DNA of 64,000 bases from Microcebus murinus (GCF_040939455.1 NC_134108.1:81016001-81080000), one strand, 5' to 3'. Counted from the stretch's first letter, positions 10,401 to 23,480 are shown. Translations and numbers: made by a program. The notes: a model not told the origin generated them from the letters alone.

Positions 10401-12120
10401 CACAGAAGCCCACCACGGTGTTCTTCTGCCTCAGGTGCACACAGGTAACTGACAGTCTAAGCTGTTGTTCCTCTGGATCCATCACTGTGTTCATGCCAAG
10501 GCCATGCTTCCCCTGGGCTGCTGCCAGCCAATAACCAAGCGTGGGCATAGAAGGGGCAGGGCGGGAAGGCAACTACTATAAGACAAGAGATTCCACTAAC
10601 AGGCAGTGGTGGCTCAAAGATCCCTTTGGCATTGCCAAAACGTTCTCAGAACTCTGCTGCAGTATGAACCTTAGCTAAGTGGTTCTTTTGGCTCACCTTA
10701 AGTCACTCATGCAAACGTAATCTTCTGGTGTGTCAATTGGGGCTGGATAATGCAAGGTGGTCTCACAAGTCTGATGCCTGAACTGGGATCATTGGAATGA
10801 CTGGAAGAGCAAGGTGTCTCTCCTGGTGGTCTCTCATCATGAAGGAGCCCAGCCAGGGCTTGCTCACACAGCAAAAGCAGCATTCCAAAAGGAAAACTCC
10901 AATGCACTAAAGGTCTTACTGAGTGATATTCTCTTGGCCAAAGCAAGGCGCTTGTCCAAGTTCAGGGTAAACGTGGGAGGCAAATACATAAAAACACAAA
11001 CCCTGGGAGGAGTGGGAGTCAAAAGGGAGTAACAAACTACTATGGCAATCCTTTGCTTAGGAACCTATAATTATTCCTTGTTTCCCATCAAGTCCAACCT
11101 AAATTACTCCTCACCACAGTATACTATATATTATATTTATACTATATATAGTATATACTACTTAGTGTTCTTTCTGCTTGGGCTAGTTTCTCGCCTCATG
11201 TTTCATCCTTGCTATGACCTCTGCCCTAGATTCCTTCTCCATGTGCTAGCCTTCTCCAGTTGGCTAATTTTATGCATTTTTTTTGTTCATTTCAAATGTT
11301 CATATTTTTATTAATTTTAGTCTCTCAGCCTAGAACACCAACCCTTAACCCTTCCATAGCCCTAAGGCAGCACCAACATCTGGCCAATTCTAATCTCAAC
11401 TTCCCCATGAAGATTCCTGAGATTGCACCTGCCTTTGTGTGTGAGCCTTGTCTATAAATTCCTGTTGATCCAATTATTGTACCAAACAGTTTTGAACTTC
11501 ATTATGTATATTTTGTATATCATGTAATTACATACACTTTTTACCGCTGGCTTTAAATACACCTTTTTATCCACAAATGGATTGCAAATTACTTGATGAA
11601 AGGAACTGTATCTTATATCTCTTTAACATAATGGCATATAAAGATGAACAAACAGTGTTCTCTAGAATGTTACCATCTAACGGAGAGGCAGCCTACCCTC
11701 CTCCCCAGTAAACAGGTGACTGTAATAGAACACAGGTGCTATTTCAAGCTTACGTGCAGGATGCTGTGGGAAAACAGTGAATAGGTTCTAAATTTGTGGT
11801 TGCTGCTGCCATTATCTCTTAGGGTTTCTGGTTTGTTTGCATTTGTTTCTTAGTGGAATAGGATGTGGTCAGGGAAGCTGACCTCTAAACTAAGACAACA
11901 GTGGTAAGTAAAATTAATCAAAGGAGGGTGGGGCATGGAGAAAGAGTCTCAGGCTGAGGTTTTACAAATAATGTAGGTATAGAAGAAAGAGACATCCTGG
12001 TTCTTTAGAAATTCCAAGTAGAGAACTTAAGTACGGGACTTATTAGCTGGAGGACAGTGAAAGAAGAGCAGTAATGAGATTGGAAACTAGGGGCTTCAAC
12101 CCTGAAAAGTCCATCCATGT
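10400..12120. other. Intergenic stretch with possible old L2 pieces
   Basis: No gene is seen. An AT-rich palindromic tract with repeated actatata lies at 11121-11160. The text at 11200-11650 (for example ttgcaaattacttgatgaaa) resembles decayed L2 3' sequence. I could assign nothing else. Confidence 0.35.
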
Positions 12121-12121
12121 T

Positions 12122-12452
12122 TGCTATGATCTAAATTGTCGCCCCAAAATTCATATTGAAACCTAACCCCCATTGCAGTGATATGAAGAGATGGAGCCTT
12201 TGGGGAAGTGATTGTGTCATGAGGGCTCCACCCTCATAGATGGTAGTATTATCCTTACAAGAGCCCTAAGGGAGCAGAGAGCCACCATATGAGGTCACAG
12301 ATAAGGAACTGGCCCTTGCCATACAACAAATCTGCAGGTGCTTTGATCTTAGATTTTCCAGCCTCCATAACTGTGAGAAACAAATTGCTATTGCTTATAA
12401 ATTACTCAGTATAAGATATTGTTTGTTATAGCAGCCTGAATTAACTCAGACA
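12122..12452 (+). mobile_element. MLT1-type MaLR LTR, sense
   Basis: It starts tgctatgatctaaattgtcg, and the landmarks attcatattgaaacctaacc, gaagtgattgtgtcatgagg, ccagcctccataactgtgag and gttatagcagcctgaattaa occur in the expected order. It is solo and uninterrupted. Confidence 0.85.
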
Positions 12453-12459
12453 ATGTTCT

Positions 12460-13790
12460 TTTGTGTTATTCATGATGCTGTTTTCAAAAATAAGAATTGG
12501 CCCAGTGTCAGGAGGCCACTAAAGGAACCTCCTCATTGGAGGCAGGATGGGGGAGGGAGACTGAGAGGAGGCCCTCGTGATCACTATTTGCTCTTCTGCA
12601 AGATGCCTGCGCCACATCCTGTCATCTCCGTTTAATCCTGAAGGAACTCTAGCTCTAGCCTCTACTTTGGGAAAAATTAATAAAGACATCTTCAAAACAA
12701 GAGGTCAGGGTTACCGTTATCTCTTGCCTCAACTTGTAAAACTGTGTACAATCATGTAGTTGAGTAACCATGATTACAACGGGCCCAATCTCAAACGGTG
12801 ATAAAGACCCATTGGCTTTGTTCCTATGCAAGAGCCACACTATAGCACTGTGGTTAGTGAAAAGTAATCGTATAAGCAAGTCACCAAACAAATGCTTCTC
12901 TGTATGTGATTTTAAAAAAATAAAAATAGCTCCCATCCCCAATCAGCCTACAATACTAATTAGTCCCTTCTCAGATCTCGTAAATGGTTAGTCAACTTCA
13001 TTTTAGAAAAGGCCAGCTGTTTTGTGGAAAGCTCATGGGAAGAAAAAGACAAAAATAAGTTTACTCCACCAAGCTGATTTCATGTGGGTTCCCAGTGAGA
13101 CAGCAAGCATTTCAGTGATGTCTCTAACATAGAATTTTCTTTAGACATATCTGAAGCTGTAATAAGCCAGATCCTGCTGTGGGAGTAAATTAATCCAAAT
13201 ACAAGTTAGGCATTTTGTAAAGTGCATTAACTCTTTCAAGCCTCCTGACCACAAAATAAATATCCTGAAACACCCATTAGTGGTGAGATTGAATTAAAGA
13301 GAGGGGAAAGGAAGCATCCCTAGTTAGAGTGGTCATTTGGGAAACTTTAAGTGTGCTCCCAAATGACCTATTGTATTTATATTCAGATAGTTTAGAGGTA
13401 ACAGAAAATAGCTTATTATATCTATCAGGGATCCTCATCCTGTTTCCAGCCTGAGTTCTCTCCTTCTATGATTAATTCCGTGAATCATATAAGAGCTGAA
13501 CCTTTGCCTTGCCTCCCCACTAAGAAATTCTCAGGCATTTTCAACAATGGGGCCATATAACAGAAAATAATTTCATAAAGGTAATTTCCTGTGAGGTTAC
13601 CTTTGGTGTTTTCTCACCTTTTATAATCCCTTCAAAGAATAATTTTGTTTATGTATAATGGTCTTAGTATAATAACTAAGATTCAAATAGGTCGGTGACT
13701 CACAGTTTTGTGATTATAAAAAAGGGGGATAGGCAGAAAAACCGAGGATGATTAATTTCATTTGATTTCAGGAATATTTCTACTGGAAAG
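12460..13790. other. Intergenic stretch, nothing recognised
   Basis: I see no gene, RNA gene or confident repeat. Short open frames on both strands (for example 12655-12942 minus) show no domain. Confidence 0.4.
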
Positions 13791-13799
13791 GAGTTCCAT

Positions 13800-14160
13800 T
13801 AGGAAATCTTCGTGTAGTTATATAAAATCACAAGAAAGTTAGAAACAACAAACATGTCCAAAAATAGGTAAAAGGATAAGTCATGTAAGAGAGAGCCACA
13901 TAATAGACTATCATATAAATACTAAAGTGATCTTTATGAAGAATTGATATAACATGCTAACTATGTGATTACACTCATATTTGAATTAATTTGCAGAGGA
14001 AAAATCTGGAAGAAAACATGTCAAAATGGTAACAATGGTAGACCTTGAGAAAAGGATCTGTGAGTAATTTTTTTCTCTAACAAAATTTTCAAAGCTTCAA
14101 CAAAAACATATGGCTAATTTTATAAACTGAAAAAATGCTACTTTTAAAAAACAAAAGCAT
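13800..14160 (+). mobile_element. Probable old L1 3' fragment, sense
   Basis: The phrases agaaacaacaaacatgtcca, ggataagtcatgtaagagag and tgattacactcatatttgaa follow the order of the end of L1M ORF2 and 3'UTR ('few mutations from wild-type L1' is not the case; it is very diverged). Confidence 0.45.
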
Positions 14161-15475
14161 ATTCTTAAAATTCATATTTTACTAAAAATAAATTTAATGA
14201 CTGCAGTACCTACAGTGCTTTACAATTTACATGCCACTTTTACCTTCATTCTCTATCGTCTATAGTAATTGAGACCTTAGCACACCACTGATTTCATATC
14301 ATGTCAAGCTAATTGTACGCCACTTGTCACAACATGATATTAAACCTGGCAAATGTTTTAGTAGACATGGGATAATTCCCAAATGTAATTTTCTTTATGA
14401 TTGCTCATAAAATGCATATTATAGATGTAGTAATAAAAAAGCTTATGGAAATTATTATATTAAAGGATTTTAAAGCCCTCAGACAAAGTGCTACATTCCC
14501 TCCCTGATTCCCCATTTTTAACCTTTAATACTCTCCCTCAAGCCAACACCCAGAACTCTCCACCACCCCCATTTTCTTGCCTCCAACTTTCCACATAGGA
14601 AAAGAAGAAACTGTGTATATCAGGCCTGGACTCCCTCAACATCCTATCCTTACATCCAGCTTCAGCTAATTTGCACATTGTTTAAAAAAAAAAAAATGCA
14701 GTTAAGGTACTAAAATATAAAGTTTTTCCTTTAAAAATATTTCATTACTTATATATTAGGGATAATAGTGATACATGAATAAAACAAGCTTAGAAATTGC
14801 AAAAAAATTTTTTTTGGTATCATAACTTTATATAGTACAATAAATACTATTTTATGAATGTGACATCTTAATCACAAGATTTTTTCTGGCTCATTTTTCT
14901 GCAAATTCATTTACTAGATTGTCAAAATTTTTACTTTTAGAAATTTCATTTTCTATGGTTATAATTGAAAACAATGTCAGTTGTTCTTTACAAATACAAC
15001 ATTTCAAGTCATTTTGGATAATTTTGAGAAGAATCTTTCTGCTGATTCAACTGTTATTGGAGCTATTAAGAGTAGGTTTCAGCTTTAAAAACATTGAGAT
15101 AAATTTCTGATAAAGTATTTTGAAATATAAATTTTAGTACACCTAGAGCTGATAATTCTTGTGGAAAATTTTTTCTAAAAAGACTTAATGCTTCATACAA
15201 ATCAGTTTCAGTTTCGTGTTAGTCTGAATTTAAATGTAAATTTATACACTGGCAATTTAACACATATTTGCTTGGCAGTGTTGCAGTAGTTTTCAAAACC
15301 AGAGATTGTGAATTCTGAACTATTCCAATAACTCAATGATATGCTTTAATGCAATGCCCATGTCTAAAACTTGTATTTCCTTTATCCACCATCTATAATC
15401 AGAACCTCACCAAAATTTGTTCTGACCAAGGCCACCAAATGCTTCTTGACTTCAATATAAAGGACCCCTTTAATC
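14160..15475. other. AT-rich stretch, possibly decayed DNA transposon
   Basis: The region is AT-rich and without a gene. The part from 14880 to 15420 has a texture that could come from an antisense hAT transposase, but I cannot point to a conserved motif. Confidence 0.25.
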
Positions 15476-15477
15476 TG

Positions 15478-15897
15478 TAGTATGGACTAAATTTTTGTGT
15501 CCTCCCCCTACCCTTGCATCAAATTCATGTATTGAAGCCCTTTCCCCCAATGTGATGGTATTTGAAGGTAGGACCTTTGGGGGAAGTAATTAGGTTTAGA
15601 TGAAATTATGAGGGTGGGGCCCCCATGATAGGATTAGTGTACTTATCTGTCTTACTTTCTTTCTCTCTCCCCCACTTCCTCCCTCTCTTTTCCCACCCCA
15701 CCCCACCCTTTAACTTGTGAAAACACAGCAAGAAGGGACTGTCTGCAAGCCAGGAAGAAGACTTTTTCCAAAAACTGAATCAGCTAGTTCAGCCTAGATC
15801 TAGAACTTCACAGTCTCCAGAACTGTGAGAAATAAATGTCTGCTGTTTAAATCACCCAGTCTATAGTATTTTGTTATGGCAGTCCGAGCTAAGTCAA
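15478..15897 (+). mobile_element. MLT1/MST-type MaLR LTR, sense
   Basis: Landmarks occur in order: tatggactaaatttttgtgt at the start, ccaatgtgatggtatttgaa, ttatgagggtggggccccca, ctccagaactgtgagaaata and tattttgttatggcagtccg at the end. A CT-rich tract (15655-15712) has expanded within it. Confidence 0.85.
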
Positions 15898-15949
15898 TCC
15901 TCATCTTACTTGCTAATTCTCCCTTCTTGAAATTTCTCCTGTAAATTCT

Positions 15950-16850
15950 GAGATACTACCTGCTCTTTGTTCTCAGTTTACTTCCAACCATTCTGACTGT
16001 TCATGGGCTCCTTTTCCTCTGTACCTACTTACTATTATCCTAAATTGTTTCTCCCTCAGTATACTGTCTCTGAGCAATCCCACTGCCTAGGCAAGAACAA
16101 AGTGGTGTGTGTTCAAATAACTCCTGAACTCATATCTTCAGCCCAGACATCTCTCAAGAGCTCTTGACCCATAAAATTTACAACATCTTGGATGTCTTCA
16201 CTGTGATGTTCTCAAATGTCTGTTGAACAGAAACTCATCATCTCTCCTCTATACTTGTTACTCCTGTCTCCTGTCTCAGGTGGTGGCACCACTATCCAGA
16301 TGCACCCAAGTCAGAAAACAGAATCATCCTTGACTCCTTGCATTCCCCACAGTCAATGATATACCAAATTTGAGGGATTCCATATTTTTAAAATTTTCAG
16401 CTTTGTTCCGTCTTTCTCCATTCCCATAGTTTCCAGTTTAGCTCAGGCCTTTGTTGTCTCTCTCTGAAGCTATTGTAATAGCTTTTCTTTTTAACTGCCC
16501 CTTCTGTTCCAGGTGTGTGTCCTAGATAGCTTACCTTCTACACTGCTGTAAGAGTGATCTTTCCAACACAAATCTGTTGGATTATGTTTCCTCCCACTTA
16601 AGACCTTTCAGTGACTCCTCATTGCCTGCAAAATTAAGTCTCACACTGCCTGGTAGATAATAGAAGACCATCCATAATCTGGTCCTTCGGTATTTCTCTA
16701 GCCTTATCACTTACATCCCTTGCTCTGGCTATGTCAAACTACTAGTAGCCCTCTGAATATGTCCTTTTACTCTTCCCTGCTTTTATTTTCTTTTACTAAG
16801 AAAGCTTCTTTTTATTCTCCTTACATCTCTTGTTCTCCCTTGCATGTTCA
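15950..16850 (+). mobile_element. LINE L2 remnant, sense
   Basis: It reads through the L2 reverse-transcriptase C-terminus: tcagcccagacatctctcaa, aacagaatcatccttgactc ('LGVILDSS' region), then the 3' part agtgactcctcattgcctgc and ccataatctggtccttcggt. It is frame-broken throughout. Confidence 0.6.
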
Positions 16851-16854
16851 GCAC

Positions 16855-18420
16855 TTCTCAAATGGTCTGCCACAGACCTGTAGTGCATGAGATATGAAAG
16901 TACACAGTCTCTGGAGTTATAAGGGAAGAGCTAGAGTGGCCCAAGGTTGCAGGAAATGGGCAAATTTTCTAAAAATTTGAATGTGAGACAAAAAGAGGAG
17001 TCAAGATGACTCCAAGGCATTTGGCCTGAACACCTGAAAGCTGGGAATTGCCATCAACCCTGGATGAGGAAGACTGTGCGGTGTAAGTTTGGAAGAGCTG
17101 ATAAAATGTCTGCTTGTAATATAGTAGATTTGAGATGCCAAGTAGACAATTAAGAAAGGATGTTGAGTAGGAAGTTATATTAAATATATAAGCCTGGAGT
17201 TTAGGGGACAGATCTGGGCCAAAAACAAAATCTGGGAGTGTGGCATACATATATGTGGCATTAAATGCCACAGGCTGAATCAGATCACCAGGGGAGACAG
17301 ATAAGAGAAGACCCGGGTCTGAGCTCTTTGATGTTCAGAAGGAATAGCTCCAGCGAGATAAAAGGAAAATCAGAAGACTCTGGTGTCCTGGAAGTCAAGT
17401 GAAGAAATGGGTTCAAAGATGAAATCCTCGTCGATGGAGTAAAATGAGGACTGAAAATAGATAATGAGATTTTGCAATATTGAGCTTCAATGGGGTGGTG
17501 GTAAGGAAAGGCAGATTAGAGAGGGTTCAAGAGAAAATGGAAGGACAAACTTGAAAACAGTGACGATTTTATCGACTCTTTAACAATTTTCTTCCTGGAA
17601 AAGAAAGAAAGAAATCCGGTCAAGGAAGTAGAATAAAAATGGGTGTTTTTTAAGAGGAGAGAAATTACAGCATATGTTGTATAATGAAATTTGAAGAAAC
17701 AGGCAATAGGTGGGAGAATTGCTAGGTTGCTGTCCGTGAGCGGTGAAAATGGGCGGGATCTGGAGCAAATGGAGGAGCAGGGAGCACAGGAGGGTCTCAC
17801 GTGGTCAGGGCACAAGTGCACCGACCCTAAGGGTAGGCAGCAGGGGAGGACTCATGCAGGCTCTCTTCTGAGTGCTTCTAGTCCTTGCCCAAACGTACGT
17901 ACGGCAGTGATTAGCTAGGAGTGAAAATCAAGGAACAGTTAAAGACTTTAGGAGAAATGAGACGATATGCCCCCAGGGAAGGTGAGAGAGTGACTGGATA
18001 ACAGAAGTATAGTCTGATTGCTGAGTGGAATTATGGGCATGCTTGAGTTTAGTGGGGTTAAATTTACAATGAAATTAGTTAAGTTGGATGTTTTTCTCCA
18101 ACCATCTTTGGGGAGAAGGGATAGTATATGGAGGTTCTATCTAAATAGTGTTCAGGATTGGCAAGTGAATGTGAGGAAGAGATGAGGGGCACAGGAGTAG
18201 AGGCTGTGTTCAAGGGGATGGCTGTCATTGACCCAGGCATTTAAGCTACATAAGGAGGGGGCTGAAATAGGAGTGGAGTGAGAGAGATGAAGAGTTTAAG
18301 ATTGGAGTTTAAGGAGTTAAGATTGTTGGGATGGGGGCACTGGAGCGAATAAGCTAGAAAGTTAGAAGGTGATGGTCAGAAAGCAAAGTGCTTGAAATTG
18401 AAGTTATGGGAGGGTGGGAT
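16855..18420 (-). mobile_element. LINE L2 remnant, antisense
   Basis: The minus-strand open frame at 16969-17271 ends with CLGVILTPLF, the conserved 'LGVILD' block of L2-type reverse transcriptase, preceded by DLSPKLQAYIFNITSY ('DLSPELQ' block). The region to 18420 is purine-rich and plausibly the upstream part. This and the preceding sense copy lie head to head. Confidence 0.6.
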
Positions 18421-18499
18421 CCCATTGATATTTTCTCCTTATCAGCTAGAGTGATCCTTTGAAATATGTACAGTTCTTTGAATAGCAATTATACTTCAA

Positions 18500-18690
18500 T
18501 AAAGCTATTACTATAGATACATAAGACTGTGCTCATTTCCTGTTCAAAACCCTCCAATGAATTCCATCACATTAGAATAAAATGCAAACACTTTATCATT
18601 GCTTACAAAATCCTACATGATTTGATTTGACTTCCCTTCCCTCTCTTCTCCGTTGGACATTATCTGCTACTACAGATCCCTACTAAATGC
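18500..18690 (+). mobile_element. LINE L2 3' fragment, sense
   Basis: It contains gttcaaaaccctccaatgaa and tgcttacaaaatcctacatg, the same block seen at about 16600-16690 in the sense L2 upstream. Confidence 0.5.
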
Positions 18691-18714
18691 TTAATAAATA
18701 GGAAACCTAATTTT

Positions 18715-18890
18715 AAAGCCAACTCTGGCACTTTGTAGCTCAGTAAAGAAACTTAGGCAGCTTATTTAGCCTTTTTGGATCTCACTGCTAGAAGGCAAAA
18801 GGATATTTTGAGATCCCTTGCAGTTTTAAGAGCTTTAATTAAAATTCTTCCAAAGTAATGTACTTAACCTGACACAATGATCTTTAAGAA
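18715..18890 (-). repeat. MIR SINE fragment, antisense
   Basis: The antisense MIR core is seen as tttagcctttttggatctca followed by ggatattttgagatcccttg. It is short and diverged. Confidence 0.5.
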
Positions 18891-19089
18891 TGAGGCAATG
18901 AGGTGGGTTATTATCATGTGCCAGTTTCTTCTACTTACTTTTTTTGGCATGATATTGGACAAATTATTTTAAAAACTTGACTGCTTTGTTTTTATTTGTG
19001 AATTATTATATAAGCTGTTCGTCTGCCCTTATGTGGAAGAAAGTTCTTAGAAATCATTTAGAAAATATTATACATGTAGCAGATGGAGC

Positions 19090-19530
19090 ATCAGGCATAT
19101 CCATCCTCCAATTCTGTCCAATGGCACTGCTATAGGAGCTAGTTATTACTCTAGGTGCTGGAGATATAAAATTGCCCTACCCTTAAGAAACTTAAAGCTA
19201 CCAGGTGAGAGGGAGATGTAAACAGATGATTAAAATATTTAATAAGAGGCATATGTCCAGGATACAGAAGAGGTAAGTGTTGAGATATCAGGAGAGGTTT
19301 TTGAGAAGAGGAATGAGTAAGCAGGTCAGGAAGAATATGTAACAGTAGAACATGCTGGAAGAGGACATTCCATGCAAAGAAAACATGAAAAACAAACCAA
19401 GATGAAATATCATTGTGTATTCAAGAAAACGTAAGCAATTTAGTATTACTGGAGTGGGTTATAGGGGCAGGAAGTAAGGAGGCAGGTGGGGGAGGCATTG
19501 GGATGTAAGGTTAGAAGAACTCTTATAAGT
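19090..19530. repeat. Ancient interspersed repeat, class uncertain
   Basis: Text such as taggtgctggagatataaaa, agaggacattccatgcaaag and tattactggagtgggttata follows the order of an old LINE/SINE-derived repeat also seen near 9940-10400. Confidence 0.35.
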
Positions 19531-19577
19531 TGTTTTTTCCAAATTCTAGCCCAATATGGGGATTTCTTCTAGACTCT

Positions 19578-19860
19578 ACAACTGCACCCTCCAATATGGC
19601 GGCCAAGACCCCCACATGGCTCTTTGTATTTCAATTACAATTACTTAGAATAAAATAAGTCAGTTCCTTGTCATATTCAATGGGTCAGATTTCAAGGGCT
19701 TTTGTACCAGGTGGCTAGTGGCTACTGTGTTGGCAGGACAGACATAGGATGTTTCCATCACCACACAAAGTCCTATTGGACAGTGATGCCCTGGCATATC
19801 CCTGACAGATGCCCATGTATCTTTGGCTTGAATGGTGGGACAATGGCTACTTTCCAAGAC
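19578..19860. mobile_element. hAT (Charlie-like) DNA transposon remnant
   Basis: It has both inner landmarks of the same hAT family as at the left edge: ccaatatggcggccaagacc with cacatggctctttgta at one side, and ggtggctagtggctactgtg, then cctattggacagtgatgccc, at the other. The latter is near the canonical TIR 'ctattggacag'. Confidence 0.6.
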
Positions 19861-19899
19861 AGCATATTCCATTTTTATGTATGTCTATTTGCCAGACAT

Positions 19900-21520
19900 A
19901 ATTCTAAATAATTTAACTCATGTGTTTCCCTCCTTCTGATTTCTGTGCAAAATTCCTATCTCTATTAATAAATATAAAACAAGTTCACATTTTCTTTCAC
20001 TTAGTGGCTCTTTGTCTTTTTGCAGACCATTGTCCTGTCTCTCTCTTTTGTTCTCTTCCCCAGGTCAACCCTCCTAAAGTTCTCCTGTGCCTCCTCCCAT
20101 GACTGTTTCCAGATTCTTTCTGCTCTGGTAGCCCTCTTCCACATTTCTTCTAGATTATGTTTTCCTAAATTAAACCCTTTGTCTCAATTGTGGTCAGATC
20201 AGCAGAAAACAGAACTACTGTTTTCCTGTGCTCCAAGCACTTTATTTCCATATATGGAACCTAAGTTTATTTTGCCTTTTGGGGTTTTTTTTAAGCATCA
20301 ATCATTCTGTTGTGCATATTAAGCTCATTGGCCATTAATATCCCACTATCTTTTGAATATAAGTTTCAATTTTTGTTCTAGGAAGTCTCCCTGATCCTAT
20401 ATCAGACAAGCAACAATTTTTTAAAAAAAAAAACCTCTGTTAATTTCCTGTTGTTGCTGAAAGTCTGTTATATACTGCAGGGAAAAGGAATTGGTAACGG
20501 ACAGCAAAAGGGTAAAAGAAAAAACTTAGAGAAATAAAAAATAATTAAGAAATAATATCTTATGATTTATTATTAAATCTGCCTCATAAAAATATTAAAT
20601 TGAATATAAAAGAAAACATAAAAAAGAGAAGTGATAACCTTTGGCATAAAATGGTCATAAAATTAGCAATTGAAAATGGCTAACAATAAAGTACTCTTTC
20701 CCATAAGTGACTTTTAAACCCTTCTGAGGTTAATGCATGTGCTGAATTATTAAGCAGTACTGTACTTCTTTGCCATACTAATACCTCTTTGATGCATAAA
20801 TTTTTAGATCACCTTTGGAGATACAGGTTTCTGTGTCAGTGTGTGGCTGCAAATTGCATGGGAATGCATACACGATGTTCTACACCTACACTTGAATGAG
20901 GCCTTCAGGAACTGCCCAGGGCTAGCTGTTTTACCGATAGTCTTTACCTTATTAGGGAAAAACTCCTTTTATTCCTTTCTTTTGGGATCACATGCGGAAA
21001 GGGCATTCTCAACCATTACTCTGAGTTATGAGTTATGAAAATTACCTTTCGATTAAGCCATCTCTCCCTACTCTTCTTGTACCAGGCTTTGAGATGACAA
21101 TTTTCCCAGAGCAAGATGTACTGATCTATTTGCCACAGCAACCATGAGTCTCTGAGGTCTCAGTAATTAAATGCCTTAAACCTTATTCTGAGTATTTCCA
21201 TACCACTCTATGATCCTAAAAATGGGTATTTGACAAATAACTTCATCTTAGATGTTTGAGTAAGGTGAAATTTACACACTTTAATGAGTCAGTAAGTCCA
21301 TAGTGGCTGCTCAGTTGTTCTGTCTCCTCACAAAACTCTGAAAAGTTGATAATAATTGAATATCTATTCCCTTTTAAGATGTTTTCAATATCTGATCTAC
21401 ACACGCTGAGTAGGTAATTGATGTTTGGTAAAATTAATAACCCCTTGGCCTTGGCAAGACTCTTCATACTTACTATCTCACTGGATCCCTACAACCCCTT
21501 ATGAGACCAGTAGGGAAGAA
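19900..21520. other. Intergenic stretch, nothing certain
   Basis: Pyrimidine-rich text at 19930-20180 may be old L2. The remainder has no gene or clear repeat. Short open frames are present on both strands without domains. Confidence 0.35.
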
Positions 21521-21523
21521 ATA

Positions 21524-22789
21524 TTAGGTTATTAAGTATGGAACGTCCGATTTCCTTAAGTACTAAGTTTGATCATTGATATCTCAGACATTTCACTTTG
21601 ACACTTGTTTTATTTTTATTGTGAAGCTACATCTACATCCTCATCTTTTCAAATGCACATTTTGGCTTATGATTACCTTTCAAATTTTTTTGGAGCAATT
21701 TTTGTGAAACCATGGATAAGTTGAAAACTTGTATTATTTTTGAATATGAGTTCCCTCAAGGAACCAATGCTGCACAGACACTTTGAAATATCAATGAAAT
21801 GTTTGGGAAGGATGTGGCTAATGAACACACAATACATGGATGGTTTGAGAAGTTCTGCTCTGGGGAGTTTAATCTTGAAAATGAGCCATGTAGGCGACCT
21901 GAGACCAATGTGGATAATGATGAGCTTCTACAGTGGAAGCATTTCCATCTCAACCTACTCATGAATTAGCAGCAAGGTTTGACGTTACTATTCCAACAAC
22001 ATTGAACCGTTTGAAACAAATCGGCAACATAAAAAAGGTAGATAGATGAGTTCCTCATGAATTAAATGAGCGTCGGAAGAGAAATCGTCTTGAAGCTTGC
22101 ATTCCTTTGCTGTCACGACATAAAGGTGAACCATTTCTACACCATATTGTTATGTGTGATGAAAAATGGATTCTTCTTGACAATCACAAGCGTTCAGCAC
22201 AATGATTGGATAAAGATGAAGTGCCAAAACACAGTCCAAAACCAAGTATTCATCAAAAAAAGCAAATGGTGTCTGTTTGGTGGTCCAGCACTGGTATTAT
22301 CCACTACAGCTTCATAAAACCTGGTCAATTGATTATAGCGGATGTCTACAGCAACCAATTGGAAACAAGGATGCTTGCAATTAAGCAGCCAAGACTGGTC
22401 AATAGAGACAGGCTAATCCCTCTTGTAAGACAAAGCTTGACCACGTGGCACACAAACAACGCTGCTCAAACTACAGAGACTGGACTTGGAAACTTTCTGT
22501 CATCCACCATATTCTCCAGACCTTGCACCAACAGACTATCACTTCTTTCAGGCTTTGGACCACTTCTTGCAAGGAAAAATATTCAATTCTCAACAAGCTG
22601 TGGAAAATGCCTTTCGAGATTTCATTGCCACTTGCTCTCCAGGCCTCTTCACTGCAGCATGAACAAGCTACTGTTAAGACGGCAATGTCGACAGTTTAGG
22701 CGCATACTTTAATTGTATTGCTTCTTGTTCGAGATACAATAAACTACACTGTTGATTCAAAATTGGACATTTCCTATTTAATGACCTAA
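21524..22789 (+). mobile_element. Full-length inactive mariner transposon with both TIRs
   Basis: The ends are inverted repeats: ttaggttattaagtatggaa at 21524 and, on the other strand from 22789, ttaggtcattaaataggaaa. Both are followed by a matching extension, so they pair over about 30 bp with a handful of mismatches. A TA lies directly outside each end (21522-21523, 22790-22791), as expected of mariner integration. At 1266 bp it has the usual length of a complete mariner. The transposase remnant lies between. Confidence 0.93.
21712..22716 (+). pseudogene. Mariner transposase pseudogene (DD34D family)
   Basis: From the ATG at 21712 (MDKLKTC), frame-shifting translation gives the mariner protein in order: the helix-turn-helix region (HTIHGWFEKFCSGEF, NVDNDEL), the linker block HELN, then VMCDEKWIL (first catalytic Asp at about 22158), SAQ.LDKDEVPKHSPKP, MVSVWWSSTGIIHYSFIKPGQ, a damaged HDN block near 22430 and YSPDLAPTDYHFFQALDHFL at 22521-22567, which carries the last catalytic Asp. 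Several stops and frameshifts (for example near 21968, 22205 and 22431) make it non-functional. It resembles the human Hsmar2-type transposase more than Hsmar1, but I cannot run the alignment. The 168-codon frame at 22206-22712 is part of it and leaves the true frame after about 22350. Confidence 0.9.
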
Positions 22790-22804
22790 TAATTCTCTTT
22801 TTTT

Positions 22805-22935
22805 ATAAGAAGAATGTTAGGTTCAAAGAGACAAAGTGGTTTGCTCAAGGTCACACAGAAAGTAAGCCAGGATTCAAACTCCAGTCTGATACGAACAGCA
22901 ATGCACTTGCTACTCTACCTTGATGCCTTCCACCT
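22805..22935 (+). repeat. MIR SINE fragment, sense
   Basis: The MIR core is clear: gtttgctcaaggtcacacag, aaagtaagccaggattcaaa. Confidence 0.75.
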
Positions 22936-22959
22936 TCCCACTTATTTCAAGAAACTGGC

Positions 22960-23480
22960 CTTTGTAGACTATTCGTTTCACCTTGGTATGAAATAACCAG
23001 ATATATCCTATGGTACATTCTATGATATCTAGCCATATGGTGATAAAATTAAACATATGGTTTTTACAAAATACTCAGCAGCACTCAAGTTTCAAAACAC
23101 ATTAGCTATCATTTTCTAATGTTCATACTTCAATTTGTAATTGATTCTTGGAGATTTTTCTATTAGACAGCATCACAAAGTATGATGATATAATAGAGTT
23201 GGAAGCCTGGAAGGGATTTTCTTCTTAAACCTTTTAAAATTAGCTATTTTGTAATTGAAAAGTTTGTACATGCATATTGGGAAGATCCAAACAGGGTGAG
23301 AAGGTATATTTTAAAAATAACACAAAAAACTCCTCAACCCAGTTCCTTAATTTTCCTCTACAGAGATAATTTATAGATCCTTTCAAAATTGTCTAAGCAC
23401 ATGCAGAATATAACTCCAAATGGAAGTATGCTGTACACACTGTTCTGTATCTTGCTTTTTTCGGTGTTGTTTAAAAATAT
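22960..23480. other. Unassigned intergenic sequence
   Basis: I see nothing beyond possible LINE-derived text near 23240-23460 (for example atgtacacactgttctgtat-like wording at 23430). Confidence 0.3.

Noticed and set aside
22206..22712. 168-codon open frame
   Set aside because: It is part of the mariner transposase pseudogene and leaves the true transposase frame half-way.
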